NCBI RefSeq assembly: GCF_964340395.1
Contig: NC_135558.1
Coordinates: forward strand, 18,418,271-18,480,270
DNA from: Glandiceps talaboti
Lineage: Eukaryota > Hemichordata > Enteropneusta > Spengelidae
DNA: 62,000 bases
Reading direction: 5' to 3'
In this document: positions 1-58,030 of the stretch, piece after piece
Position numbering within the stretch: the first letter of the stretch is position 1
How the letters are laid out: each line of letters opens with the position of its first letter
Translations under genes and position numbers: made by a program
Notes under the pieces: generated by a model
What the model was told of the DNA's origin: nothing
Database searches by the model: none
Seen by the model: only the letters and a program-made list of their open reading frames with translations

Positions 1-1563
1 AATTAATGTTTCTGTCGTGAGAGTTTTGGCAACCTCAAGGTGCAAAATAATTGCGTGAGGAGTAATTGTCATTGCTGTTTTAAAAAAAAATCCGTTTTTA
101 GATTATCAACCTCAGAGAATAATGGCCATGATACAAAATTATAATCGGACCTGTTATCATAGACTAACCGTATCTGATAAAAAAACTCCAACCCAACAAC
201 AACATAAGCTTGTTTGCTCATACTATATTTTGCTTATTTCTTTGACTATTACAAACAATCTTGTCATAGACTAAATAACACAAGTTCCTTCATGGAATAA
301 AACGCCATAGTTTTAAATATTTGCATGTATATTTGAAAAACAAAGTTTTATAGGGGGAGACCGGTTTTCTAGACACGTAATTTGAAGGTCACAGAAATTG
401 CTACAAAACGTCTTATCGGTACATAATCCATAACTTAATCAAGTGTTTATTTACTCAAGACATCTCCTTCTTCTAATTCAAAATTAACACTTTTTTCGTG
501 CAGGAAGTCTTTAACCTCAATGTTTCGATTTGTATGTTTTAAATGAAAAATAATATATAATACAACACGTTAAACCTTCATATATGTACAATTCAATTTT
601 GACTCTGCTGAATCTGTAGATTAAAAATTTTAAAGTCTTTAAAACACTTGACTACATGACAAAGGTCAATATTCGATCTCAGACCGCCATTTTCTAAAGT
701 GGTCTGAGAGTATATGCGTTTGTGCATGCGCATTAACAACATAAAAAATATCGTTGTATTTGTGTGTTCAGTGTCTGTTGACAGAGGCTAGTGCTCCACC
801 TTAAATAATGGCAAATGTTCTTAGGATCCAAGGCCGCAATATCCAAACATTCATAAATACTGTTTCACTTTAATGCCTACGTCATTTATTTTGTAATTTA
901 TTTATCTGTATTTGAACATTTCTCTTCTGATAACTCTAGACATAAATAAAACGATGTTTCCGACACGTGAACGAGTTGTGCTCGCCAGTTTGAATTAAAG
1001 AGGAACACTAGTTAAGGAAATATAAAGATAATTTCATATATTTTGTTTTCTGGAAAGTCATTTCACGATCTCACATCACATACATTTTTCGCGATGGATT
1101 ACCACAAAACACTGAGTTGAAATTTGTTTCCCATTCAGTGTTCTAGATGGAAGTCCATACTTACTTAAGTTAACTTAGGTATTTACCGGGTGCAGGCTTC
1201 ACAAGTGTTGACAGTTCCTTTGAAAAATGGCTTGTATGTGTTCTGTAATTTGGCTTTGTAATCATATTTAATGGCTTGCCCTCTCCAAAAGCACTGTTCA
1301 AAACAATGAATCGATGGTACAGTAACTACCATGTTTGTACTGAGTGAGGCAAATTGTTCCAAATTTCTACTATGCAGTTGGTAAAATGTGTATTCTCCTG
1401 ATATTGACGTGGCCGATATTGTCTTAGTCATGGACACGCATTGCTTCATGGGAGTAAGCAACAGACATGCATATGTAATAGCAGAACATGAATATTCATG
1501 AATGTTATATTTGACCCTAAATGTGTCTGTATTCTTAATGCACATTATATGATATTTTTACAG
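1..1563. other. Non-coding, probably intron of the ACE2-like gene
   Basis: No exon with the conserved N-terminal Trp-Asn-Tyr-Asn-Thr-Asn segment is visible. A 120-aa minus-strand ORF (1183-1545) has no recognisable domain. The sequence is AT-rich with no clear repeat. Confidence 0.5.
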
Positions 1564-11475
<9,912 letters not shown>

Positions 11476-12065
11476 AGAGGTCAGAGGTCAAATCCAAACC
11501 AACTACAACAGCGAATCCTTTTTATCTCGTCTAGAGTTACAAATATCCATAATTTCACCCGAAGTGTAGGAATTCAGTTGTGCCTGAAGTCTGTTAACTG
11601 TTACCTTCAAAGTGTACTGATGTGTTCAATTTTAGAAATATATTAGTCAATGATGACGTCACTGGCATACCCTCTGTTGTAGCTTACACTTTTTAAATTT
11701 TTCCAATCCATGTTTTTCGATGAGACAAATTTTTACCACATTCAAATGTTGCTATGACAACATTTTTATACGGATAATTGTGTTTTTTATCTGAAATTTG
11801 TAAATAATTAAAAATTATGATAATAACAGTGGTCGACTTTTATATCGTATAATTTACACATGAAAATTTCAAATTTTGAATTTTAATTACGATTGCTATG
11901 AAAGTACTTGATAAACAAGACACAAATTGATAGATAAATACGTCAACTTATTCCTGATATCCACACCGGCCGAGGATCAGATGAAGGAATGTCGTGACGT
12001 TGGCAGACTGATTACGGATTTGGCAGACACATTTTCTGTTAAGCATTTTTGAATTAAACTTGCGA
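11476..12065 (+). other. ACE2-like: Probable 3' UTR of the ACE2-like gene
   Basis: AT-rich non-coding sequence after the stop. There is no canonical AATAAA before about 12,050, but a variant AATTAAA near 12,052 is followed by a T/G-rich stretch. The end is a guess. Confidence 0.3.
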
Positions 12066-13410
12066 TACATTTTACTTTTTTTTGTTTTGTCTGATTGGAC
12101 GATAGATGTTATTTTTTATTTCGACAAATAAATGACGAATCACACTAATGAAATGCTCCATCCGCTGTAGTATTTTTGTCAGGAAGCGTAGTTTGGTAGT
12201 TTTTAGTATCCACAATTCAGGTTGGGATTCCTGTGATAGCTGTGTGTGTTGTTTATAGTGTATAGACGTGACGACAGCTCTTTGTAAACACATCAATAAC
12301 AATTACTGACGAGACGTCAGCGAAACTTTGGAATAAATACTCTTCCAAAATTGTTTAACTCTATGAATTGGAGTCCATGAACAACAATTCGAGTAACGAT
12401 GCCAAACGTTGAAACTCGGGATGAAAAAAATATATTTGTTTTGCCCAAGAGGACAGTGGTAATATTATAGTAACCTTAGACTGATGCTTTACACTTTTTT
12501 CTAAGTACCGCACCCCCCCCCCTGAGATTATGCAAATCAACTGCATCATCTCACTGTCTGTCAACGATGGTGACGTTACAAGGCAAAAATTTCTCGAGAA
12601 TCGCCGCCACAACTAACATGAAGAGCTTTGTATTTGGAACTGAATAAACAAATTATAAAAAAAATATGAATGTTCCAGGATGTTTACATTTTCATAATGA
12701 TTGATTGCTAATCAGCTCTACTAAAAATATTACAGCGATTTCCTCTTGATATTAATAAAATTTGCCATTTCTTAGAGAAAATGTAATTTTGTTTTTTACT
12801 GTATGCGAAAAACTCATCTCTGGCGTAAACATAATTAGCGTTGACATCCGGAGATCTCCTCTTCTTGTACGGGTACTAGACTAGTATATACATATATATC
12901 GAGGTATTCATTGCCATGACAACGTGAGCATTTGGAGATTCAAAACACGGAACTCGCGCATCCGCCAGAGTTGACTTGTGGATTTCAAAGTGTTCACGTG
13001 TACTGGAAACAGTTTTGAAAGCGAACGTATATTTACCTTTTGCAGGTGAAGCAACAATCGACCTTCTAATAGCTAATTTCAACTTCCCGTCTAAAGCATT
13101 TAATAAGCTTACTGAAGCGATCCATCTGTGTACGCCGCCATCATATATGTATTATGTATACACAGACACAAATACTATTACCCACTTTGCCGTGAGTAAG
13201 TGGACTGCTACTACTGTTCCCGTGTCTGCCTTGTGTACATCGCCACTTTCATAGTACACACGGAGCCACTTCGAACAGAGATAGGATACAATTTCTCAAT
13301 TTCCTCGAGAAAGCAACATAAAAAGTATGTGACATTGGCAATGAAGGACGAAGACTTGCTGTGAGTATATGGTCAGTTCCATTGTCATTATCATTGATAT
13401 ATCAGTTATT
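12066..13410. other. Intergenic, no gene seen
   Basis: AT-rich. Short ORFs (for example 12976-13254) show no domain and no convincing splice context. Confidence 0.5.
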
Positions 13411-13420
13411 TTTTATTGAA

Positions 13421-13670
13421 CATGCATGTATGCATGTATGCATGTATGTATACATGTATGTATGTATGTATGTATGTATGTATGTATGTATGTATGTATG
13501 CATGCATGCATGCATGCATGCATGTATGTATGTATGTATGTATGTATGTAGGTATGTATGTATGTATGTATGTATGAATGCATGTATGCATGTATGCATG
13601 CATGTATGTATGTATGTATGTATGTATGTATGTATGTATGTATGTATGTATGTATGTATGTATGTATGTT
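13421..13670. repeat. (ATGT)n / (ATGC)n microsatellite
   Basis: About 250 bp of TATG tetramers with blocks of CATG. It is open in several frames only because of its period. Confidence 0.97.
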
Positions 13671-13679
13671 CATCCGATC

Positions 13680-14940
13680 GCGACATAATAAGTGAAAGTG
13701 GTCATGGCGTACATATACTTCAGACGAAAAGAGGCTAGATGCAAGATTATAACATATATTCCGAAAAAAAAACCCACACCAACATGTTTACTTTCTGCGC
13801 GATGCTACTGCCGCTATATCGCCATGTACGGACACGTACGTCGCAGGCCAACACAAACCCAATTATTAGCTCGATAGGCGTTCACGTTAATCCCTCTATC
13901 TTTCCTCAGGGGAATTATTCTTGACTGATTATATATTCTTCTACTGACGTTAATTCCATCTGATTATGTCTCTTGATCACTCATATACTCAACAACCACT
14001 GTATTATAGAAAAACGGAAACGTGAATGGCCTTGTTACATTTGACGCTCAATTGGAAAGACGTTGATATTAATACTCGTATGATATACCCTTTCACATCT
14101 TATGGACTGCTCAATTTCATCGGTGGGGATGGGGGTGCAATAGTAGGGAGTCGCCCCGTAAGTGGGGTTGTCATCCTATTTTGAAAAAAAATTGAGGAGT
14201 CACTTCCTTCGACTGTGATGGATTCATTTATATAATGGTATAACCTTGTCTGAACTCTGGTATTTGTTCTTATCCTCATTATTTAATTGCGTTCTTTATC
14301 CAAGAGTGACGTTGAAACACTGCTTATCTACATATCCAGATATTACCTACCGTACTAGTTACTGTACATGTACTGTACAATACTATTAAAACCCGCACTA
14401 CATTTAGTTTTACGAAGCTATAAATTATTACCTAATAAAGGGTTATGAATGACCTAAAAAATGCCTTAATAGAGAAAAAAAACCCAGAGCTTCCAAAGGG
14501 AGACCCCTAGGATCCCCTCCCCAGATGTGTTAGATGCACATAGCCAAGCAACATTCAGATACACTACCTTTTACTCATCAGTCATGATGTTATTAAGATT
14601 TTCTTGGGTATTGTTATCCTATGTATAAATGTCAATTGCTAATCTCTTAGATGGTACTGTCTTTTAAACTTGAGAAATTAATTCAAGACTATGGACAGTC
14701 TGAAAAGTAAAGAAACTCGTCAACTCTATCCCTCCCGATCACACAACCATCAGGTGCTCTGAACATATACTGCAATGCAATGTTATTTGAGTTTTTAAAA
14801 AGTTTATTTCTAGTACACAATGAATCTGTCTAACAATTGCAACCAAGAGTAAAATACCTCCAAAGCTTCTAGGGGAGCCTCCTCCCCAAGGGACCCCTCC
14901 TCCATGAGAGGTGGTCATATAACTGTATATAGCTATAGCT
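13680..14940. other. Intergenic, no gene seen
   Basis: No conserved coding signal on either strand. Slightly C/G-run-rich patches occur near 14,130-14,170 and 14,500-14,525. Confidence 0.45.
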
Positions 14941-14948
14941 ATATAGCT

Positions 14949-15024
14949 ATGTATGTATGTATGTATGTATGTATGTATGTATGTATGTATGTATGTATGT
15001 ATGTATGTATGTATGTATGTATGT

Positions 15025-15074
<50 letters not shown>

Positions 15075-15126
15075 ATGTATGTATGTATGTATGTATGTAT
15101 GCATGTATGTATGTATGTATGTATGA
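14949..15126. repeat. (TATG)n with central (TG)n
   Basis: Compound microsatellite: TATG tetramers flank a TG dinucleotide core near 15,022-15,057. Confidence 0.97.
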
Positions 15127-16189
15127 ATATATTAAGGGGTCAAATGACATATACATATATCTGTTATATTATTGACAATCTATCTCTAAACATAGAATAG
15201 ACTCAATTTACCTTTGCAAAGAGTATTTATCATACGTGGACGGTATTGGACAAATGTGATAACCTAGCATCAAACGACCAACTCCATGAAAAAAAAACAC
15301 ACAAAAGTAAAATAACCTAACTTACACATTTTTTAATTAAAAAGCCGTGTGTGATCAGGTGATGAACGCAAGCAGCTTAAAAAGTCATTTCATTGATTCT
15401 TGCTTCATAATTGTAAGGTAACTATAATAGCAATATCATGTTATTTTAACCCTTTCTATTCACGCCAATACCCAATGGTTAGTATGTAAACTAGCACACA
15501 CACAGATGTATCAATAACATGTGTTACATTGCAGTCTCCTTGAAACTCACTCTCCATTGTTCACACCATTCAGTTGTCAGTCGTCAACATTTCATTAGTT
15601 TTCTAATCCTCCATAGCATTTTCTTAGAAATAAGTCCTTTGGATGTAGACACATTTAATTTGATATCACATTTCTGTATACTTTATTTTACTTTATTCAT
15701 ATGTTATTGATGATTGTAAAAAAATGTACTGTTTTGTATATGACCAGGCAGTCGTTCATAACGCGCGTCAAAATGTGGAAGGGTAATCCACTTAATAGGC
15801 ATTACTAAAAAATCTCTCGCGTATGGCAACCTGACTATAGTTGGCATGGCAACCGACGCTTACGACGCTATTTGACTTATTGGTTATAATTTGGTATCTT
15901 CGCAAGGTTTTTTTTTTGACTTGCAAATAAGATGAAAGTGAAATGCTTTCAAGTAATTAGGGGTTTGAAGTGAATAGCGATGAAGCCTTTCATTATAGAA
16001 TTATGTTGGGTTTTTTTCGTTCTTTTTTTTCTTCTGAAAATTAACTATGATTTAATCAGCTTATTATTTCAAATGTGTCGATACGTTAGACAATTAAAGC
16101 TGAATCGCTGCCACACGCTACCTAATCATTACGTGTATGAAGAAACCGAGGTGAATTTCTATAGCAGGCTACCTCAATTTCTGGCAGTT

Positions 16190-17175
16190 GCATTTTTTTG
16201 GCTTGAAAATTAAGGGTGTTTTTCTGTTACTTTTTGGAACATCGAAACTTTGTTTTAAATGTAAGTGATTGAAAGTGTTATCAATGTATGTGTTGGTGAT
16301 AAAATTGCGGTTCTTTCCATGACAAAAATTCTCGTTTATCCGCGAATTGTTTGAAACACTCAAATTATTTAATACACGTTCTAGTTTGGCTATGACTTTT
16401 TGGAACATATTATCTTTATTGTAGACTGGAATGATAGAAATAATAGTTATTTGTGAATTAGTAAAAAAAATCCCGCCAAAGTTAGTTATCCAAAAATATA
16501 GTTTGGCTGTGACTTTTTGGAACATTTTGACTTTATTTTAGACTGGTTTGATAGTTAGTTATGAATTGATGAATAAAAAACATATTTTCCCGCCAAAGCT
16601 GCATATCACAAATTCTAGTCGTCTATGACATTTTTGGAATACAGTAAAATAAAAATTGATACTTGGCGCCACTTTATATATAAGTGGTAGTAGTAGTTAT
16701 TGGAATCTAGTTTTGGAACATATTATCTTTACTTTACACAGGAATCATAAATAGAAATGAGTTATTTGTGAATTGATGAAATACAAAATCATTGTTTCCC
16801 GCCAAGGTAATTTTTTATTCAACACAAATTGTAGTTCGTCTGTGATTTTTCGGAACATATTATATTAATTTTAGATACGAATAATCATATCGACTGTAAA
16901 TATATCGGATACGTAAATTGACGATAAAATTCTAACATTTGACAACAATAATCGTTTATTCGTATTTTTGATCATTCCAAATTTGTTATGGAAATAAAAT
17001 AATTTTTATTCCAAAAAGAATTCGATAAAATTCTAGTTTTTCTGTGATTTTTCGTGACATACTAACTGTGTTTTAGCCTTGACGTTTATTAAAGCTTAGA
17101 AATGATAGATATTTGTGAATTAAAAAGAATATCAGTTCCCGCGAAAATTATTCATCAAAAAATATATATTTTACA
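16190..17175 (+). repeat. Decayed tandem repeat, unit about 116 bp
   Basis: GACTTTTTGGAACAT-like motifs recur at about 16229, 16396, 16512, 16628, 16712, 16843 and 17046, interleaved with TTCCCGCCAAAG-like motifs at about 16471, 16590, 16797 and 17138. Spacing is mostly 116-130 bp. Related CCCGCCAAA motifs recur near 36,828 and 36,923. Confidence 0.65.
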
Positions 17176-17179
17176 AAAC

Positions 17180-19005
17180 TTTTTGCAACGGAATGATTGA
17201 AATGGCACTTATGAATAAATTGGTGGCAGGTTTTATTTTAATGTCACATTACCTTTAAGTGATAACATTTCCAATCGAACCGCATACGTCGATTGCCTGA
17301 GGGGCTAAAGCAACACGTCGAACATAATGACGGAATCAATCGCCGCGTTTGTATTTTGGGTTTCTGAGTGAATCGTTGAAACAGATGGTCTGTTCAATCA
17401 ACACTGAGCACACCAAACGAACCGACAATACAACACAACTAACTACAGTATGCTGCTTCATATTTAGCACACACACACACATAAAACATCATCTACTCAT
17501 CTCAAGAACTTCAAATATTGATCTTTTATATTGTTCCATTCTGTAGAATGTGCCTACTCATCGCAGTAAGCGATTGACCGGACCAAATATCTCTACATCT
17601 CTCATTAACCTGTAGCGACAATATTATATTACAAATCATGTAAAATTAATCACAAAATTATTCGTTAAAAAAGGACGGAGACATCATAAAATCTCGAATA
17701 GTTTTTTTTTTCAAAAAAGAAAGAAAGCATAGTTTCTGAAAATTCCTTTTTTTTTTTAATTTTATGTTTATCATCGGATCGATACCGTCTGAATTCGCTC
17801 CGGGCGACGTTCATTGAGCTTCAGTATTCGTATACGAACACACTACATACATTACAACAGCCCATGCGGCACTATAGTAATGTTTACTTATCTTTCACTG
17901 TGTTTATTCCCCTTTTAAGTCGCCCATATACTGTTCACACTACGCATACAAATTCATATCTGAAATGTTTTCTTCAACGAGCTATTAACAGAACAAGTAT
18001 ATAGCTAGTACGTCACGCTCTAACGACGGAAGTTTGATAAATACAGAGTTTGGACGCAAACGTGCTGCGGAAATTGTATTGTTAGAGCAGTGAACCAAAA
18101 CGTGTAATAAGGTATTTGGAATTCTAATTCATATTTTTTTGTTTGGTTGAAGGGCGTGGCGTGCTTTTAGCCTTAATTTGTAATACCTATCAATTTTCAA
18201 AACACACCTAAATTTTTTTTTCTCTCTATATAACACGAGCAAATGTTAACCAGAATAATCTGAAGGGATAACGAACGCTAAAACAGGTTAAAGTCTATGG
18301 CCCCGAAAACATTGCCATAAATTGACGGAAATGGTGCACACTCACTTTTCAAATTGAGCTCTCGGATGAGCACTTCATCAATTAAAGGTAAAACACGACT
18401 GAAAAGCGATCAGACTCGTGGAAAATAACTAAAAATTAATTAACAATTTTAATTTGTTCTAATTTCATGTGTGTTTAAACTATATACAACCTTTTACTTT
18501 TTCAATTTGCCTGTCTCACATCACTGGTCTTGACCTTGGTCTAATTTTGTTAATTCATCAATTAGTCTCTTGTTCTACGCAGTTTATTATTTTAAGCATA
18601 ACCTCGTTACATTAGTTTGGAATAGTATGACGTCACACCTACAGTTACCACGGTAACCATAATATGTAAATCATGGGAGTTGAGATATTCTTTTCAGTGA
18701 TCTTTCTCATTAAGCAGTATCACTTGACTAAACATAATTGCGCCCTAAAGCTTCCTCCAAGGCTGACTCCACACACTGTTCTACTTTTGACCCCAGTCAC
18801 CATGTCATTATGGCAGGGGACATGATGCTGTTTATTTCCCAATTAGGCAGGTGGTATTGTTTAACAAAAATGACAACATTTGGCTCTTCTTTGACCAACT
18901 GAAATGTTGTTATGGTCATGATCGTGGTGGTGTTCATTATTATTATGATCAGGGTAATAACAACCAAACAAATATAACAAAACAACTAATTATGATGGAT
19001 ACATG
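17180..19005. other. Intergenic, no gene seen
   Basis: AT-rich, with oligo-T/oligo-A runs near 17,700-17,760. No conserved ORF, RNA gene or clear repeat recognised. Confidence 0.45.
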
Positions 19006-19008
19006 AAA

Positions 19009-19009
19009 T

Positions 19010-19051
<42 letters not shown>

Positions 19052-19083
19052 GATGATGATGATGATGATCATGATGATGATGA

Positions 19084-19131
<48 letters not shown>

Positions 19132-19205
19132 GATGATGATGAGATGATGATGATGATGATGATGATGGTGATGAGATGATGATGAGATGATGATGATGAT
19201 GATGA

Positions 19206-19246
<41 letters not shown>

Positions 19247-19257
19247 CGACGACGATA
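19009..19257. repeat. (GAT)n trinucleotide tract
   Basis: About 250 bp of GAT repeats with regular GATGAGATGAT phase breaks. The poly-Ile/Ser ORF on the minus strand is an artefact. Confidence 0.97.
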
Positions 19258-19259
19258 AG

Positions 19260-20880
19260 TTTCTGTTGGTGATAACTATTAAGTAATGTCAATATATTTG
19301 AGTGTGCTGACGTCACTTAGCAAATTGAGTCGATACGGCTCATTACCGAGTACATTTATAGGTTTTATTACATTTTTTTTTAGTTTGAGTCTTCTCTCAT
19401 CATAATCCGACAAACCTATTGATAATGAAGTTAATGTCATAGAAACAAAAAAAATGAATTGGTGACAGTGATGGAAAGGCAATCATAGGTAATCGGACGA
19501 CGTCTGGGCCATAGAACGATTATCAAATGTCACAAGAAGGGGGGGGGGAAGATTCTCTGTACGTACGTGGAGTCGTGTTTTTCAACGGTTTTGAAGCCAT
19601 TTTGGCCCATTATCCTAAGTCCAAAAGCATCTTTGCAATACCTTTATTGCCCACTGCATAAATATGATGTCGTTGTATGTATTAGTGGTATGCTGACGGC
19701 GTTGAAGTGAAAGATGATTCGATTTAGCTCCCCCCCCCCCAGTTATCGCTCTCCACCTAAAATTAAGCCCAAAATTGATGAATTCAATGGTTCCCTGTAA
19801 GATAACGAGTATGACACCGCACCGCATTAGCTTTGGAGTAAAATTCAGCATTCATGTTGCAGTTTCGAAAATGGATAAACAATTATTAAAAAGAAAAATA
19901 TCCTTCAGTATTTGCTAGGCCACCTCGTTAAACTGCTAATATAGTTGATTTTTTGCTATTGTTCAGATAACAAATGCAGGACGCCGGTGGCGACATTTCG
20001 ATATGAGTCGATATAATTTAGTATTCACTATTTCCTTACACATATATCACAGGCAACATCACCTAGACACATCCGTCAACCGGAAAGAGTCGACTGGCCA
20101 AGAATTGGAAGGAAAGGCATGGTGTTGTTTACAGGACGCCATTCTGAATTTCTGACTGTTCTGGGGTTTTTTTTAACATGGGTGTTTACTTGCTGCGCAT
20201 TACTGAGCAGCGAGGGCTTAATTTCCACGTGTTACTAAAATTCATTGTCAAATTTACACTACAAGGGTTGTCAGCCTGGGTAACTAGAAATGTGAAAAGA
20301 AAAGAAGAAAAACATGCCATTAAGTGATTAATGTGTGTAAACTGTCAGCTATCCATCTTTATATCGTCTACCATGACAACAGCTTCAGGCACGGAAAACT
20401 CGGGTTTCCTGCACTGCACGATGTACGCTATAGACACCTTACTCCCGACTCATAAATTCTACCATTTTGTCTGCATATCACTGATTTTATCAAAATGATT
20501 GAAGACTGTCGTTTTCATCATTAAAAGCTGAAATACATCTCGAATTATTCTCTCGTTTACTAAACCCCAACTGTTGACACTTGTTGACATCACACTTTCG
20601 TCATTACCCATGAACCAATGCGTTTGCAATGCAACCCACATTGAAACTAAAATGTTACTGAAGCGCGGTGGTTCGGTTTAAAATTGTGTACGCTAGGAGA
20701 CATTTTAAATGACACACAATGGATTTGATATATCACTTTCTCTTTTTTTTAAGAATGAAAGACTAAACAAGCGAACTTTGTGCTTCTCATTTTGTGCTAC
20801 AGCTTCGGGGAATATTTCGGATAACGGCTTTTACACAAAAAACGAAAGTTTAGAGAAACAGGTACGGGACAGAAAGGGCA
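19260..20880. other. Intergenic / upstream region of the TMC3-like gene
   Basis: No gene recognised. It includes G-runs near 19,540 and 19,730. If the 20,887 start is right, the promoter and 5' UTR lie at its right end, but no clear TATA box or initiator was identified. Confidence 0.4.
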
Positions 20881-20886
20881 TTCACA

Positions 20887-55590
<34,704 letters not shown>

Positions 55591-56670
55591 GTTTTGTCGT
55601 TACCGAACAATGACTGCTTGAATTTATAATCTCCTCAACTTCCTGTGCCAAACTTTTCATGATGCGTTTTGAGGGATGGTGGTATTAGTCCACGAGGATA
55701 AAATATGCACAATTCAATACTTCTAATATTTATTACTTTACCATTAATTCAAAACATGGCAATTTTTTTATTTATCTCCCTTGAATGTCAGTTTAATTTC
55801 AATCACTACGGGATCAGCTCTGTTCCATTGAGGGGAACATGGATAGATGGAAGGGGTTATACTTCCACGCGGGTATCGAATATGTTTAATTCAAACAATA
55901 ACAGTGGCCATATGGCTGAGAATTTGTTATTTATTCTGGAATTTTGATTTATAAGACAATTTTATCATGGCTTCCTACTAGAAGAATCAATGTGGTTCAA
56001 CATTGACCAAGTTTGTTTGTTTCTCATTCAGTACTTTACAAGAGTAATTATTACATCTGAGTGAAGTGTAAAAAATACGTTTCATTTGAACGATTTGGTG
56101 GACATGGTTGTATTATTGTGCCTTACACATATACTGAGCTCAGAGCACTATAGAAATAGGTAAGACCCGTGACTATATAGAACCTCAGACTACTGAGATA
56201 TAACTTAGTGGGCTGAGTAATGAGTGACGAACGACACCTTGTAAAAACTTAGTACTCAAACACATTCTTACAATACAGAGCATGTTATTTTTCCCTGTCG
56301 CAAAGAGGTGTGGTCTTTAAGTGTGTCGTAAACAGGTATGTAGTTTTACGACGATGAATAAATAGATTAGTAAACATACAACTATGAAGTCTACCCAGAA
56401 TCATATCAACTAATAGTTTTACAATTCATATTTACCTTGCTGTTTTTACTGTTTTCTATTTGTTTAATACCATACTAGTGCCGGACGAGACATTGTATAT
56501 CATTTATTGCCAACATTAGAGTGGCCATAGGGATGAAAACTGGGGTATTCATTTTGGATTTAAATAAAAACAACTCTACTCTGTTTCCCTACTTTTAAAA
56601 ACAGTGTGAAGCAAGCATTGTACAATTCAAATCCGTGTTTGTAACTCAATAAATGACAATAAAAAGTGTG
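55591..56670 (+). other. TMC3: Probable 3' UTR of the TMC3-like gene
   Basis: The first closely spaced AATAAA pair after the stop is at 56648-56653 and 56658-56663, inside an inverted-repeat element. Earlier AATAAA hexamers near 56,350 and 56,570 are alternatives. Confidence 0.35.
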
Positions 56671-56873
56671 TAAAAAATTTAATTCTGCATATAATAACAA
56701 ATTAATTTTTTAAACATATTTGTAATGTTTTGCATTTTTTTGATAAACAAGGATTTAGAATCGGCTGTTTCATTTTTAAAAACTTTTAGTATAAAAATAC
56801 TGTGAAAGTAGAGTTGTTTTATGCATTCAAAAAACTGAAAATGAATACCCCATTTGTCACCCATATGGCCACT
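56520..56873. mobile_element. Inverted-repeat element overlapping the TMC3-like 3' UTR
   Basis: Left AGTGGCCATA...GGGGTATTCATTTT and right AAAATGAATACCCC...TATGGCCACT, with AACAACTCTACT also mirrored further in. It contains the two AATAAA hexamers proposed as the gene's poly(A) signal. Confidence 0.65.
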
Positions 56874-56879
56874 TTCATT

Positions 56880-57610
56880 GAAATCTAATAATGAATGATA
56901 ATGATCTGAAGTGAACTTATAACAAGGAAATCCTGTATATCTTGAAATATGAATGCAATTTCTTCATATTGATAGGATTTCTTTTATTTTATAATAATTT
57001 ATGTAAAATTGTGATTTACAGACGACAGCAATAAAATAAGCCATGATTGGCTGCTTTGAAAACTGTTTTTACCTTCCGTAAGGAAGGATATATATTGGGG
57101 ATGAAAAATCTGTGTGTGTCTGTGTCTGTATTGTCATTTTCTAAAAATACGACTGGCTCAAAATCAAACTACATTTGGTGCCCATATTCTTTAGGGTAAC
57201 ATCTACAACTGATTAGGTTATGGTAAACATTCATGGATATTAATTAGCTACTTACGTATTTGATTGTTTTTTTGGGGGTAATTAGGCAATATCTTAAGAA
57301 TGCATGCTTCAAACTCAATACAATTTGATACATACATTTGCAATACCAAAAGCACATATCTTGAAAATATTATTGATGTAGCTTTTAGTGTTGATTAGTT
57401 TTTGTCATATTTAATTTGTATGTCGCCTATCACAACATTGCCAAGGAAATTAAAGGCTGCCCTCAGTGGTTGTTAGCCGTGTAAAAGAACCGATCGAGTT
57501 TATCAGCACATACCTGCATTCCAACTTTGTTAGTGATATTCAAAGGATTTGGTGAGTATTCGTTACATACATGTTATCAATGTCTGATTTACCTTTGTAA
57601 CCCAAAACAA
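56880..57610. other. Downstream intergenic, no gene recognised
   Basis: A CCTTCCGTAAGGAAGG palindrome at 57074-57089. No coding signal. Confidence 0.4.
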
Positions 57611-57618
57611 ATTAATGC

Positions 57619-57730
<112 letters not shown>

Positions 57731-57994
57731 GAGACCAAACTAGAGTCGGTACTCACCCCACCACGACATATGCATTTTTGTGATTTTGAAACGATAAAGA
57801 ATGTTAATATGGATATTGGGACGATTGGAAATCGGACGATGTGAATCGTAATCGAATATCTCAGACCATCCACAATATATGTCGTGTTGACTTAGGCGAT
57901 CCCAGAAACCATTCTTAGTTTACCCCTTTCACATATATTATCAACCATGCTAATGTTTTGAAACAAATCTCGATTAACAGGTAATTTAGCGCTT

Positions 57995-58029
<35 letters not shown>

Positions 58030-58030
<1 letters not shown>

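Noticed and set aside
1183-1545. 120-aa minus-strand ORF upstream of the ACE2-like exons
   Set aside because: No recognisable domain and no partner exon; chance ORF or old repeat fragment.
12976-13254. 92-aa + strand ORF
   Set aside because: No family match from inspection, isolated in intergenic DNA.
13361-13738. Tyr/Val/Cys/Met repeat ORFs
   Set aside because: They are translations of the (TATG)n array.
19009-19316. Poly-Ile/Ser minus-strand ORF
   Set aside because: Translation of the (GAT)n tract.
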